A program made the translations under genes and the position numbers. Below, in pieces: positions 25,763 through 35,279 of a DNA stretch of 64,000 nt. The notes below the pieces were generated by a model, which was not told where the DNA came from, did not search any database, and saw only the letters and a program-made list of their open reading frames with translations. The first letter of the stretch is position 1; the number at the start of each line of letters is the position of its first letter. The DNA is from Verrucomicrobiota bacterium (GTDB lineage: Bacteria > Verrucomicrobiota > Verrucomicrobiia > Limisphaerales > VHCN01), in assembly GCA_016871675.1 (NCBI GenBank), contig VHCN01000014.1, positions 1 to 64,000 of the forward strand. Direction: 5' to 3'.

Positions 25763-26521
25763 ATGCACCGTTTCCACCTCCCGCCCGCCGAGGCTGACGG
25801 CGACCTGCTCCGGCTCACCGGGGCCGAAGCCCACCACGCGCTCCACGTGCTGCGGCTCCGGGGCGGCGAGCAAGTCACCGTGCTCGATGGCGCGGGCCGC
25901 GAACTGCTCTGCAAGATCCGCGCGCTCGCCCCGCGCGAGGTCGCGCTCGAAGTCCTCGAACGGCGCCGTTCGCCGGAACCCGCGACCCGCCTCACGCTCC
26001 TTCAGGCCGTGCCCAAGGGCGCGGTGATGGACGACATCGTCGGCAAGGCCACGCAACTGGGCGCAAGCCGCATCGCCCCCGTGCTCACCGCGCGCGGCGA
26101 AGTCCGCCTCGACCCCGCCGCCGCCGCCCGCAAGGCCGCCAAATGGCGCCACACCGCCATCGAATCCCTCAAGCAATGCGGCCTCCCGTGGCTGCCCGAG
26201 ATCCTGCCCGCCGCGAACTTCAAGGACGCGCTCGCGAAGCACGCGGCCGACCTCGCGCTCGTCGCCTCGCTGCGCGAAGGCGCCGCGCACCCGCGCGACG
26301 TGGTCGGGAGCTACCACCGCGAACACGGCCGCCTTCCCGCGCAAGCCGCCGTGTGGATCGGGCCCGAGGGCGACTTCACCCCGGAGGAACTCCACGCGCT
26401 CGAACGCGCCGGCGTGAAACCCGTCACCCTCGGCCCGCGCGTGCTGCGTTGCGACACTGCGGCGGTGAGCTGCCTCGCCGTGCTCAACGCCGAACTCGCG
26501 TGGCTCGCCGCGTTGAAGTGA
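25763..26521 (+). CDS. rsmE: 16S rRNA (uracil1498-N3)-methyltransferase RsmE
   Basis: A 252-residue SPOUT-family methyltransferase that methylates U1498 of 16S rRNA. Visible landmarks are HRFHLPP and LTGAEAHHALHVLRLR in the PUA-like N-terminal domain, KGAVMDDIVGKATQLGASRI, and the knotted C-terminal domain with WIGPEGDFTPEEL and LGPRVLRCDTAAV. It follows dnaJ after about 37 bp, so the heat-shock genes and rsmE may share a transcript, an arrangement seen in other bacteria. Confidence 0.93.
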   Translation: MHRFHLPPAEADGDLLRLTGAEAHHALHVLRLRGGEQVTVLDGAGRELLCKIRALAPREVALEVLERRRSPEPATRLTLLQAVPKGAVMDDIVGKATQLGASRIAPVLTARGEVRLDPAAAARKAAKWRHTAIESLKQCGLPWLPEILPAANFKDALAKHAADLALVASLREGAAHPRDVVGSYHREHGRLPAQAAVWIGPEGDFTPEELHALERAGVKPVTLGPRVLRCDTAAVSCLAVLNAELAWLAALK

Positions 26522-26597
26522 CATGGAGACGCGTCTCCGCGTCTTTCCCTGCGCTCCTGCTGAATGGCTTCCATCGGGGCGCGTCGGATGACTCATT

Positions 26598-27341
26598 ATG
26601 TCCACCAAAGCCCCGGCCCCACAGGACAACACGGCCAAACGCGCCGTCATCGCCATCGCGATTCTGCTCGGCGTAGGCGCGCTCGCCTTCGTGCTCAACC
26701 GCAAGGTCATCAACCCGCCGCCCGACACCAGCTCGGTGCCGATGGGCACGCAGGGCGTGTTTGCGGCCGGGCCCACGAGCGAAAAGGTCGTCTCCAAGCC
26801 CATCGAATCGCGGGGCGTGTTCGCGGCCGAGCAGGCGCTCCAGCTCATGGGCAGCTCAGGCACCATCGCCATCATCACCGAGATTCCCGACTCGAAGAAC
26901 CCGCCGCTGCCCGACATGACGCGCTTCCTCAACCTCATCGCCGTCGAGGCCGACGCCTTCAAGGGCCACATCAAGACCCTCGGCAGGTTCACCTTCACCG
27001 AGGAGCTCAAGATTCCGCGGCCGGACGGCGGAATGCGGACGGAGTGGAAGCCCGGCCAATTCCTTGCGTTTCTCCAGAAGCAGTCGCCCGGCACGACCAT
27101 CGTGGCGTTTTGTTTCCTGCCGGAGAACCTGACGGAAGCCGAGAAACAGGCGCTGCGCACGCGGGCGGGCAAGCTGATCCTGGTGGCCGGCTCCGTGCCC
27201 GAGGTGAAGCCCTACATTGACCAGCGGCTCGCCCACCTCGCGGTGGCTTCCAAGGTTCCCGTGCCGCCTTACACGGGCACGGGTGCGGAGACGCCCGGAC
27301 AATGGGTCCGGCGCGTCCACGCCGTGTTGAAGCCGCAGTGA
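26598..27341 (+). CDS. Anchored protein of unknown function (247 aa)
   Basis: One N-terminal membrane segment (about residues 15-35, AVIAIAILLGVGALAFVL) and a periplasmic domain of about 200 residues. The sequence from VFAAEQALQL onward, with GSSGTIAIITEIPDSKNPP and a final WVRRVHAVLKP, reads like an alternating alpha/beta fold, perhaps Rossmann- or periplasmic-binding-like, but I do not recognise a family. It comes 76 bp after rsmE on the same strand. Confidence 0.75.
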   Translation: MSTKAPAPQDNTAKRAVIAIAILLGVGALAFVLNRKVINPPPDTSSVPMGTQGVFAAGPTSEKVVSKPIESRGVFAAEQALQLMGSSGTIAIITEIPDSKNPPLPDMTRFLNLIAVEADAFKGHIKTLGRFTFTEELKIPRPDGGMRTEWKPGQFLAFLQKQSPGTTIVAFCFLPENLTEAEKQALRTRAGKLILVAGSVPEVKPYIDQRLAHLAVASKVPVPPYTGTGAETPGQWVRRVHAVLKPQ

Positions 27342-27360
27342 GTCGATACCGCCGTCCGGA

Positions 27361-28266
27361 CTAGCGTCCTGGAATCCAGTGGGTATCGGTGATCGTTCCA
27401 AACGTGATGGGGCTGAGCTTTGGAACTGCTTCGGAGTGTCCATCCACGAAGGCGATCATCGTGCGGAACTCGTGGTAGAGTCCCAATCCAGGAGCTTGCC
27501 AAGGTTGCTGGTAATTCAACCCATTGTTCCGGTCGTTGTCTCCGGTGGCATTGGTCCAAGTCGCGTTTGCTCCTCCGGGCGTGTTGCAGTAGGGCTGGCG
27601 TGCATTGTCTTGCTTGATGTCGAAGGCGAGAACTTTGTCTTGCGGCTTCATGACGCTGTCGTTCCGAAGCGCCACATGAGTCCAGCCGTTCAGGCCGGTC
27701 CATCCAGCCGCGAAGGAGCCCATGCCAGATTCGATCCCCGGTCCCAAGCCACGATTCCCAAAGTAGGGGTTAATCCGGTAATGGGAATACCGCACCCAAC
27801 CGATCGTAAAGGTATTGGTCCAGACTTTCGGAACGTGGTCGATGAAGCCTTCTGCTGTCACTCTCGCGGGTGGTAGATAGTAGGATGGGCACCGCAATCC
27901 CGCGACGACTGAGTCGGTTGTCCGTTCAGCCGTCAAATACCGGGTAAGGAGGGACTGCCCATTCACCGCGCCGTAAAGGCTGTTGTTCGCTGGGTAGCTC
28001 ACGTCGTATGGCGTGCCGGGGTTGTTGTCGTTCCCGGCCCACGAGAACATCAGGCGATCATCCATGTCACCGGCATAAATCTGCGCCGCGGTCGCCATCT
28101 GCTTTGTGTTGTTTAGGCACTGTGCGCCTTTGCCCTTCGCTTTCGCCTTCGCGAGGGCGGGCAACAGCATGCCGTCCAAAATCGCGATGATCGCGATGAC
28201 GACGAGCAATTCGATAAGTGTGAACGCGCCACGGGCGGCCTTGGGACGGCAAACGCGTGTTTTCAT
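27361..28266 (-). CDS. Pseudopilin-like protein with H-X9-DG motif (paralogue 2)
   Basis: A 301-residue protein with prepilin signal [17 protein letters not shown] preceded by a 14-residue basic leader, then a globular domain of unknown role. The C-terminal H-X9-DG motif ([16 protein letters not shown]) is intact. One oddity is Asp in the hydrophobic helix, [10 protein letters not shown], where the neighbour has [10 protein letters not shown]. It is a close tandem relative of the next gene: both end with the same [11 protein letters not shown] and TDTHWI blocks, so this pair arose by duplication. Confidence 0.87.
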   Translation of the reverse strand: MKTRVCRPKAARGAFTLIELLVVIAIIAILDGMLLPALAKAKAKGKGAQCLNNTKQMATAAQIYAGDMDDRLMFSWAGNDNNPGTPYDVSYPANNSLYGAVNGQSLLTRYLTAERTTDSVVAGLRCPSYYLPPARVTAEGFIDHVPKVWTNTFTIGWVRYSHYRINPYFGNRGLGPGIESGMGSFAAGWTGLNGWTHVALRNDSVMKPQDKVLAFDIKQDNARQPYCNTPGGANATWTNATGDNDRNNGLNYQQPWQAPGLGLYHEFRTMIAFVDGHSEAVPKLSPITFGTITDTHWIPGR

Positions 28267-28334
28267 GGGACGAACTGTTTGGGACCTTCCGGACTATTTG
28301 AACTAAAATGGCACAAAGAATCCGACTAGGAATC

Positions 28335-29246
28335 CTACCGTCCAAGAATCCAATGCGTGTCGGTCCTGGTGCCGAAGGTGATCGCACTGATCTTCGGCAC
28401 GGTCTCCGCATGGCCATCGATGAAGGCAATCATGCTGCGAAATTCATGGAGCAACCCGATGCCGGGCGCCTGCCATGTTTGCGTGTAGTTCAAGCCGTTA
28501 TTCCGGTCATTGTCTCCGGTCGAATTGTTCCACGTGAGATTCGCACCTTCGGGCGTGTTGCAGTAGGGCTGGCGCGCGTTGCCTTGCTTGATGTCGAAGG
28601 CAAGGACTTTGGAGGCCGGGTTCACAACGCTGCCCAGTCGAAATGCGCTGTGAACCGTCGGATTCCCACGGAAGGTTCCGCCCTCCTCTTCGGTCGGAGT
28701 TCCGCCTCGTGTCCCGGGCCCCATGCCGATGATGCCCATGTAGGGATTCACCCGGTAATGCGCGTAGCGGACCCAACCAATCGTGTAAGTGTTCGTGTAA
28801 ACCGTCGGCACCTCGCGCTCACTGCCCGCGATCTCCGCTGGCCGCGGGTTAATGAAGTAAGCGGGACAATGGAGGTTCTTGACCAGGCTGAGCACGGTCC
28901 GTTGCTCGCCCATGTATCGGTTCAACATCGACTGACCGTTGATCGCACCGTAGAAACTGTTGTCGGCAAGATTCGGCACGTCGTAGGGTCCACCCGGAGC
29001 GTTCACACTCGGGCTGATCCATGAAAACGTAAGCCGGTCGTCGTTGTCACCGGAGTAAAGGGAATTCGCCGTCGCCATCTGCTTCGAGTTGTTCATGCAC
29101 TGCGCGCCCTTCCCCTTGTGCTTCGCCTTTGCAAGCGCCGGCAACAGCAACCCCGCGAGGATGGCGATGATCGCGATGACAACAAGCAATTCGATGAGGG
29201 TGAATCCGCGCGCGCCGCCGTGGGCTCGGGACAGGGCAGGCTTCAT
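28335..29246 (-). CDS. Pseudopilin-like protein with H-X9-DG motif (paralogue 3)
   Basis: A 303-residue protein. The chosen ATG gives the leader [14 protein letters not shown] followed by [16 protein letters not shown], a normal-length prepilin leader. The C-terminal motif [16 protein letters not shown] has the H-X9-DG spacing. It is most similar to the gene downstream, sharing blocks around [30 protein letters not shown] and [11 protein letters not shown], with greater divergence in the middle. The two lie 68 bp apart. Their partner proteins are unknown. Confidence 0.88.
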   Translation of the reverse strand: MKPALSRAHGGARGFTLIELLVVIAIIAILAGLLLPALAKAKHKGKGAQCMNNSKQMATANSLYSGDNDDRLTFSWISPSVNAPGGPYDVPNLADNSFYGAINGQSMLNRYMGEQRTVLSLVKNLHCPAYFINPRPAEIAGSEREVPTVYTNTYTIGWVRYAHYRVNPYMGIIGMGPGTRGGTPTEEEGGTFRGNPTVHSAFRLGSVVNPASKVLAFDIKQGNARQPYCNTPEGANLTWNNSTGDNDRNNGLNYTQTWQAPGIGLLHEFRSMIAFIDGHAETVPKISAITFGTRTDTHWILGR

Positions 29247-29408
29247 AAGCAATCTTGAGAGGATTCTTCGGTCAGGCTTATTCCAGTTCACTGACGCCTT
29301 GCTTGCCGACCGTATTGAAAGCGTTTTGGGCCGCCGGTCAGGCCCGGCGCGACTTTGCTTGTGATTGAATCGCGCGCGGCGTAGAAGCGTTCATTCTCCC
29401 AACGCCGC

Positions 29409-32400
29409 ATGAACTGCATCTCACGCCCCTCTCCTGCCCATGAACCTGTGGCCCGACCACCCCTCACCCGTCCCGCTCCGAGCGGGAGCACCCTACCCAT
29501 GAACCGGTTGGCGCACAGCCACCCCTCACCCGCCCTTCGGGCACCCTCTCCCCTCCTCGGAGGAGGGGAGAGGGATGGGGTGAGGGGTGTCCGTTCGGGT
29601 TCAGGGGCCGAAATCGCGGCCGTTGGCGGGCCGTTGGTTCTCTCCCCTCCTCGGAGGAGGGGAGAGGGATGGGGTGAGAGGTGTCCGTTCGGGTTCAGGG
29701 GCCGAAATCGCGGCCGTTGGCGGGCCGTTGGTTCGCTCTCCGTCCCGGCCGCGCTCGGCCTCGCCGCATTGGCCGCCTTCGCCGCCGACCCGCCCGCGTC
29801 CCGACCCGCCGGGACGGACGACAAGTTCGATCCCAAGGTCCAGGAGTTCGTGAAGCGCTTCAAGGCGGGCGGTTCGCTCGGCGACCAGTCGCCCGCGCCC
29901 AAGCCCGCCGACGCGCTCGCGCAGTTCAAGGTGGTGGACGGTCTCTCGATGGATCTCGTCGCCTCCGAGCCCGCGGTGCGCCAGCCGCTTTACATGAACT
30001 TCGACGAGCGCGGCCGGTTGTGGGTCGTCAACTACGTCCAGTTCCCGTTCCCCGCCGGCCTCAAGATCGTGAAGTATGACCAATACTTGCGCGCCGTCTT
30101 CGACAAGGTGCCGCCGCCGCCGCCGAATCATTTCAAGGGCGCGGACTACATCACCATCCACGAGGACACGGACGGCAACGGTTCGTTCGACAGGACGAAG
30201 GTGTTCCTCGACGGCCTCAACATGGCGCGGAGCGTGGTCACGGGCCGCGGCGGCGTGTGGGTGTTGCATCCGCCGTATCTGATGTTTTATCCGGACGCGA
30301 ACCGCGACGACATCCCGGACGGCCCGCCGCGCGTGGTGCTGAGCGGCTTCGGCCTTGAGGACACGCACAGCGGCGCGAACTCGCTGGCGTGGGGTCCGGA
30401 CGGCTGGCTTTACGGCGCGCACGGCAGCACCTGCACGGCGGACGTGCGCGGCGTGAAGTTCCTCGGCCAGGCGATCTGGCGTTACAACCCGCGGACGGAT
30501 GAGTTCGAGGTCTTCGCCGAGGGCGGCGGGAACACCTACAGCATCGAGTTCGACGCGAAAGGCCGCGTGTTCTCCGGCACCAACTACGGCGACACGCGCG
30601 GGCTGCATTACGCGCAGGGCGCGCTCTACATCAAGGGCTGGGCCAAGCACGGCCCGGCGATGAGCCCGTATCGCTTCGGGTGGTTCGAGCACATGAAGAG
30701 CACGGGCTACAAGCCGCGCTTCCCGCAGACGATGCTCATCTACGAGGGCGGCGCGATGCCGAAGTATGAAGGACAGGTCATCGCCGGCATGGCGCTCACG
30801 AGCCGTTACCAGGCCGCGAAACTCGCGCGCGACACGTCCAGCTTCCGCAGCGACGACACCGACACGCTCATCGAATCCAGCGGCAAGCACTTCCGCCCCG
30901 TGGACACCAAGGTCGGCCCTGACGGCGCGATCTACATCGCCGACTGGTGCGACACACGGCTCAGCCACCTCGATCCAAACGACACGTGGGACAAGGAAAC
31001 CGGCCGCATCTGGCGGTTGAAATCGCCCGAGGTGAAGGCGGTCAAGCCGTTCGATATCGGCAAGGCGTCGAACGATGAACTCATCAAGCTCCTCGCGCAC
31101 CCGAACAAGTTCCAGCGCCAGACCGCGCTGCGGGTGTTGTGGGATCGGAACGACAAATCGCTGGTCACGCGGCTCCAGACGATGGTGCTTGCAAACCTTC
31201 CGGCTGGGGAGCGCGCCCGTCCCGGGCGCACTCAACCGGCGTCCTCGCCGGTTGATCCGGTGCGTTCGAATCCATCGGTTCAGAAAGTGGCCGGCGGGAC
31301 GCCCGCGACCCCCGGAGACCAGCTCGCCCTCGAATCCTTCTGGGCCGTCAACGCCTGCGGCGGCTTCGACGACGCCTTCGCCGCGCAATGCCTCGCGCAC
31401 CCGGACGAGTTCATCCGCTATTGGACCGTCCGCCTGCTCGGCGACCGCAGGAAACCGCTCGCGCCCGCGCTGCACGTCGCGATGTTCCGCCTCGCGCGCG
31501 ACGAGAAGGTCGCCGAAGTCCGCAGCCAGCTTGCCAGCACCGCCACGCGGCTTCCCGGCAACGACGGCGTCGCCATCACGCGCGAGTTGCTCCTGCGCGC
31601 CGAGGACGAGAAGGACATCCACATCCCGCTGCTGCTGTGGTGGGCCGTCGAGAGCAAGGTCGCCAACCCCGACGACCGCAACCGCGTGATGCAGATGCTG
31701 CTCGACAGCACGTTGTGGGAGGCGCCCATCGTGAAGAAGTTCATCATCAGCCGCCTCGGCCAGCGCTTCACCGCCGAGCGCAGCGAGAAGAACCTTCGCG
31801 ACTGCGAACTGCTGTTCCAGATGGCGCCGAACCCCGCCGCCGTGGACGAACTCATCAAGGGCATGGAAGCCGGCTTGCAGGGCGACCCGGTGAAGTCCGT
31901 CCCGCCCGCGCTCGCGACGAAGGTCGCCGAGCTTTGGGCCACGCGCGAACACACGCCGCTGCTGACGAGCTTCGCCGTGCGGCTCGGACACGCCCCCGCC
32001 GCCGACACCGCGCTCGCGCGCCTCACCGACGCGAAGACGCCCGAGGCCGACCGCCGCAAGACCATCGCGCTGCTCGCCGAACGGCGCGTCGAGTCCGCCG
32101 TGCCCGCGTTCCTCAAGCTGCTGCGCTTCGAGAAGAGCGAGGCGCTGCGGCTGGACTTGGTCACCGCGCTCCAGCGCTTCGGCACCGCGACGATCGCGCA
32201 CGAGTTGCTCGATCTTTATCCCGGCTTCAGCGGCAGGCTTCGCGACACCGCGCAGGCCGCGCTCGCGAGCCGCGCGGACTGGGCGCGACGCCTCCTCGCC
32301 GCCGTGGACGAAGGCCAGCTCAAGAAGGAACAGGTCGCCATCGGCAATCTCCTCGCCATCGCCGCCTACAAGGACACCGCGTGCGACGCGCTCATCAAGA

Positions 32401-32903
32401 AGCACTGGGGCCGGCTGAACAAAACCACCGAGGAAAAGCAGGACCAGATCGCGAAGATTCGGACGCTGCTCAAGACCGGCAAGGGCGACGAGAAGGCCGG
32501 CCGCGAAGTCTTCAAGATGGCGTGCGCCGCATGCCACAAGCTCAACAACGACGGCGCGGCCATCGGCCCCGACCTGACCGGCTACGAGCGCGACAACCTC
32601 GACTTCATCCTGCCCGCCATCGTGGACCCGAGCCTCGCCATCCGCGAGGAATACACCGCCTTCAACGTCACCACGCACGACGGCCAGTCGCTCACCGGCC
32701 TGCTCGTCGAGGTCGCCCCCCGCGCCGTGACGGTGATGGACCTGGTCGGCAACAAGACCGCGCTCCCGCGCGAGCAGGTCAAGGACATGCAAGCCAGCGC
32801 CCTCTCCCTCATGCCCGAGGGCCTGCTCGACGCGATGAGCGAACAACAAGTGCGCGACCTCTTCGCCTACTTCATGGCCGGCGCAAGGCCGGGGAAGAAG
32901 TAG
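29409..32903 (+). CDS. PVC-type dehydrogenase / HEAT / cytochrome c protein
   Basis: A large secreted protein (1164 residues if the first ATG is used). After a hydrophobic stretch (LSVPAALGLAALAAFAA) that looks like a signal peptide comes the membrane-bound dehydrogenase-like propeller domain (FDERGRLWVVNY, EDTHSGANSLAWGPDGWLYG, DGAIYIADWCDTR). HEAT-like repeats occupy about 560-1000, and a C-terminal cytochrome c domain has heme site CAACH and distal region GPDLTGYERDN. Such fusions are abundant in PVC bacteria and untested; a role in periplasmic oxidation of sugars is often suggested. The start is unclear: the first 90 or so codons are made of the palindromic repeat, so a true signal peptide may begin later or be displaced. 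Confidence 0.85.
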   Translation: MNCISRPSPAHEPVARPPLTRPAPSGSTLPMNRLAHSHPSPALRAPSPLLGGGERDGVRGVRSGSGAEIAAVGGPLVLSPPRRRGEGWGERCPFGFRGRNRGRWRAVGSLSVPAALGLAALAAFAADPPASRPAGTDDKFDPKVQEFVKRFKAGGSLGDQSPAPKPADALAQFKVVDGLSMDLVASEPAVRQPLYMNFDERGRLWVVNYVQFPFPAGLKIVKYDQYLRAVFDKVPPPPPNHFKGADYITIHEDTDGNGSFDRTKVFLDGLNMARSVVTGRGGVWVLHPPYLMFYPDANRDDIPDGPPRVVLSGFGLEDTHSGANSLAWGPDGWLYGAHGSTCTADVRGVKFLGQAIWRYNPRTDEFEVFAEGGGNTYSIEFDAKGRVFSGTNYGDTRGLHYAQGALYIKGWAKHGPAMSPYRFGWFEHMKSTGYKPRFPQTMLIYEGGAMPKYEGQVIAGMALTSRYQAAKLARDTSSFRSDDTDTLIESSGKHFRPVDTKVGPDGAIYIADWCDTRLSHLDPNDTWDKETGRIWRLKSPEVKAVKPFDIGKASNDELIKLLAHPNKFQRQTALRVLWDRNDKSLVTRLQTMVLANLPAGERARPGRTQPASSPVDPVRSNPSVQKVAGGTPATPGDQLALESFWAVNACGGFDDAFAAQCLAHPDEFIRYWTVRLLGDRRKPLAPALHVAMFRLARDEKVAEVRSQLASTATRLPGNDGVAITRELLLRAEDEKDIHIPLLLWWAVESKVANPDDRNRVMQMLLDSTLWEAPIVKKFIISRLGQRFTAERSEKNLRDCELLFQMAPNPAAVDELIKGMEAGLQGDPVKSVPPALATKVAELWATREHTPLLTSFAVRLGHAPAADTALARLTDAKTPEADRRKTIALLAERRVESAVPAFLKLLRFEKSEALRLDLVTALQRFGTATIAHELLDLYPGFSGRLRDTAQAALASRADWARRLLAAVDEGQLKKEQVAIGNLLAIAAYKDTACDALIKKHWGRLNKTTEEKQDQIAKIRTLLKTGKGDEKAGREVFKMACAACHKLNNDGAAIGPDLTGYERDNLDFILPAIVDPSLAIREEYTAFNVTTHDGQSLTGLLVEVAPRAVTVMDLVGNKTALPREQVKDMQASALSLMPEGLLDAMSEQQVRDLFAYFMAGARPGKK
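29519..29734. repeat. Palindromic repeat with a 94-bp tandem duplication
   Basis: Positions 29547-29640 and 29641-29734 are two 94-bp copies that differ at one base by my reading. Each holds a perfect 12-bp stem (CTCTCCCCTCCT with its complement) and the arm GAGGGATGGGGTGAGGGGTG, also found reversed at 2795. The upstream part from 29519 completes a longer imperfect palindrome. Because 94 is not a multiple of three, the copies are read in different frames by the gene that begins here. Confidence 0.85.
31199..31310. repeat. Hairpin-rich repeat inserted in frame in the PVC cytochrome gene
   Basis: This stretch holds three stem-loops: GCGCCCG/CGGGCGC (31213-31229), CAACCGGCG/CGCCGGTTG (31233-31254) and GCGGG/CCCGC near 31294-31306. 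In the protein it adds about 37 residues of low-complexity sequence between HEAT repeats, near residues 598-635. It keeps the reading frame. It looks like a REP-type element captured by a gene. Confidence 0.65.
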
Positions 32904-32912
32904 TGGCTCGTT

Positions 32913-33323
32913 GTGGAAACCACAAACCACACAGACTTCACGCAACGGCTCAACCGCCTGCGTTGGCCGCTGTTCAACGGCGTGCTCGCGCTGGTCGGGT
33001 TCTCAGCGGCGTGGTTTTGGGCGGCGGGCGCGCCGGAGCCGGACCCGGAGCGGCGTTGGCGCAGTCCCATCTACATCACCACGGCGGGCGAGAAGGGAAT
33101 GCAGGCGAGCTTCCGCGTCGAGGTGTTCCGCCTCACGGTCCACAAGGAGGTCGGCACGCCGCAGCGCATCGAGCGCGCGTGGAGCGAGGGAAGCGAAAAG
33201 TGGAACCACGGCCTGTTGCTCGCATTCGGCGTGACCGGCGCCGCGCTCGGCGCGGGTCTGGGGATGCTCGGTCGCGCGTTCTACCTTAGTGCAAGGGCGA
33301 AGCGGTCATCAAAAGTCGGGTGA
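32913..33323 (+). CDS. Small two-helix membrane protein of unknown function
   Basis: A 136-residue protein that begins at a GTG 9 bases after the stop of the PVC cytochrome. It has an N-terminal membrane helix (about 20-42, LFNGVLALVGFSAAWFW), a periplasmic loop of about 60 residues and a second helix (about 100-122, LLLAFGVTGAALGAGLGML). The close spacing suggests an operon with the cytochrome. I do not recognise the family. Confidence 0.65.
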   Translation: METTNHTDFTQRLNRLRWPLFNGVLALVGFSAAWFWAAGAPEPDPERRWRSPIYITTAGEKGMQASFRVEVFRLTVHKEVGTPQRIERAWSEGSEKWNHGLLLAFGVTGAALGAGLGMLGRAFYLSARAKRSSKVG

Positions 33324-33371
33324 CGGGTGGGTCGGGAGATTGCCACGGACTGGTTGGGCCGCGCGCCCCGG

Positions 33372-34460
33372 TCAGAGCTTCGCCATCGCGGAGTCGAGCG
33401 CGGCAATGAGTGTGTCCATGGTCGCGGGCGTCTCGTCGCCCATGTTCGAGATGCGGAAGGTGGTGCCCTTGATTTTTCCGTAGCCGCCGTCGATGAGGAA
33501 GCCCTGTTCCTTGACGAGCTTCTGCAGCTTCGCCACGTCCACCACGCGCCCGCCGGGCCTGGCGCCGTTGTTGATGCAGCAGAGCGTGAGCGATTCGAAG
33601 CCGGGCTCGGGGAACAGCGTGAAGCCGTGCCGCGCCGCCCAGTCGCGCGTCATCTGGTTGGTCGCGCGGTGGCGCGCGTAGCGGGCGTCGAGCCCCTCGG
33701 CGAAAAACTCGTCGAGCTTGGACGCGAGCGCGTAAACGTGCGCGATGCCCGGCGTGCTCGGGGTCATGTTCTCGGCGGCGTTCTTCTGGAACTCCACGAA
33801 GTCGAAGTAGTAGCCGCGGTCCTTCGCGGTCGCGGACTTCGCGAGCGCGGCAGGCGAGCACGTGAACACGGCGAGCCCCGGCGGCAGCGCAAAGGCCTTC
33901 TGCGTGCCCGCGAGCAGCACGTCAATGCCGAGCGCGTCGAACGCGATCGGCACCGCGCTCATCGAGCTGACGGCGTCCACGATGAACATCACGCCGGGAT
34001 ACTTGCGCTTGAGCGCGGCGATGTCGGCGAGGGGCGACAGGACGCCGGTGGAGGTTTCGTTGTGGATGAGCGTGAGCGCATCGAACTGGCCGGTGGCGAG
34101 CTTCGCGTCGATGGCCTCGGCGCGGATGGGCGATCCCCACGGGACCTGCAACGGCTCGGCTTCCTTGCCGCAGCGGCGTGAGACGTCGAGCCACTTGTCG
34201 GAGAACGCGCCGCACATGCAGTTGAGCACGCGCCGGGCGACGAGGTTGCGGACGGCGCCCTCCATGACGCCCCACGCGGAGCTGGTGCTCAGATAGACAA
34301 GCTGCCGCGTCGCGAGCAGGGACTGGAGCTGCGGCTGGATCTTCGCGCAGAGGTCTTTGAAGCCCTGCCCGCGGTGGCCGATCATCGGCGAGCACAGGGC
34401 GCGGAAGGTCTTCTCGCTCACCTCGACCGGGCCGGGGATGTGGAGTTTGACGTGTCCCAT
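33372..34460 (-). CDS. Class V aminotransferase, serine-pyruvate/alanine-glyoxylate type
   Basis: A 362-residue PLP enzyme of fold type I class V. The chosen ATG gives MGHVKLHIPGPVEVS, the usual start of this group (IPGPV near the N-terminus). Landmarks are STSSAWGVMEGAV, HNETSTGVLSPL (substrate and PLP contacts) and the cofactor lysine in GTQKAFALPPG. It could be a serine-pyruvate, alanine-glyoxylate or serine-glyoxylate aminotransferase, or phosphoserine aminotransferase-like. It is divergent from the STAS gene. Confidence 0.87.
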   Translation of the reverse strand: MGHVKLHIPGPVEVSEKTFRALCSPMIGHRGQGFKDLCAKIQPQLQSLLATRQLVYLSTSSAWGVMEGAVRNLVARRVLNCMCGAFSDKWLDVSRRCGKEAEPLQVPWGSPIRAEAIDAKLATGQFDALTLIHNETSTGVLSPLADIAALKRKYPGVMFIVDAVSSMSAVPIAFDALGIDVLLAGTQKAFALPPGLAVFTCSPAALAKSATAKDRGYYFDFVEFQKNAAENMTPSTPGIAHVYALASKLDEFFAEGLDARYARHRATNQMTRDWAARHGFTLFPEPGFESLTLCCINNGARPGGRVVDVAKLQKLVKEQGFLIDGGYGKIKGTTFRISNMGDETPATMDTLIAALDSAMAKL

Positions 34461-34625
34461 AAAACAGGGCGCAGACGTTTTCACAAGGGGCAGGGTGGCG
34501 CAAGCGGGAGTTTTGCAGGTGGACAAGGCGGGCCCGTCAGGCCCGGCGGACGGACGATTGTCCGAACTCCTCATCACCCGGCAGCCCCAAAAATCGGCTG
34601 TTCCTCCGCGAGTCGCCGCGCTTCA

Positions 34626-35165
34626 ATGGCCGCGCCTGCCGCCCCCATGAACCCGCTCACCGCCACGATGTCGGTCGCCGTGACGTCCGGCGGCGTCTGC
34701 GTGCGCATCGCGGGCCGCGCGAACATCTCGGCGAGCGAGGACTTCAAGTCGCTCATCCGCGGGTTGTGCGCGCGCGGGCACGGGCGGTTCGTGCTCGACC
34801 TGGCGGGATGCCCGCTGATGGACAGCACGTTTCTCGGCGTCCTCGCGGGGTTGGCGCACGGCGCGGCCGACGCGCGCGTGGACGGCGCGCCGCCCAAGTT
34901 CGAGTTGCTCAATCCCAACGGCCGGGTGCTCGGGCTGCTGGACAACCTCGGCGTGCTCGAACTTTTCACGGTCGCGCAATGCGTCCCGCCCAAGGAGGGC
35001 GAGTTCCATGCGGCGGCACCCGGCGCGGCGTCGAAGGCCGACCTCACGCGCACAAGCCTCGAGGCGCACCGGATGCTGATGAGCTTGAACCCCGAGAACA
35101 TTGCGCGTTTCAAGGACGTGGCGCGCTTCCTCGACGAGGACTTGAAGCGGCAGACCGGCGGGTAG
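34626..35165 (+). CDS. STAS-domain protein (anti-sigma factor antagonist type)
   Basis: A 179-residue protein with a STAS fold at about residues 14-120. The strand-loop-helix DLAGCPLMDSTFLGVLAGL carries the Asp-Ser pair equivalent to the phosphorylated serine of SpoIIAA-like proteins. The C-terminal 50 residues are helical, ending NIARFKDVARFLDEDLKRQ. Such proteins work in partner-switching cascades, but no anti-sigma factor or PP2C phosphatase lies nearby. The start could also be the ATG seven codons downstream. Confidence 0.72.
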   Translation: MAAPAAPMNPLTATMSVAVTSGGVCVRIAGRANISASEDFKSLIRGLCARGHGRFVLDLAGCPLMDSTFLGVLAGLAHGAADARVDGAPPKFELLNPNGRVLGLLDNLGVLELFTVAQCVPPKEGEFHAAAPGAASKADLTRTSLEAHRMLMSLNPENIARFKDVARFLDEDLKRQTGG

Positions 35166-35279
35166 CCGTCCGGGTCCACGTTCCAGGTTTCGCCGCGGCT
35201 GTGCCGCGACTCTCCCGTTCGCGTTTGGCCTGCCGCAATCTTCCTCGTTCCGGCGCGCGGGTTCGGCTAGCTTTGCGCC

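Noticed and set aside
29547-29734. Possible CRISPR repeats in the tandem 94-bp unit
   Set aside because: There are only two direct copies, no spacers, and no cas genes in the window.
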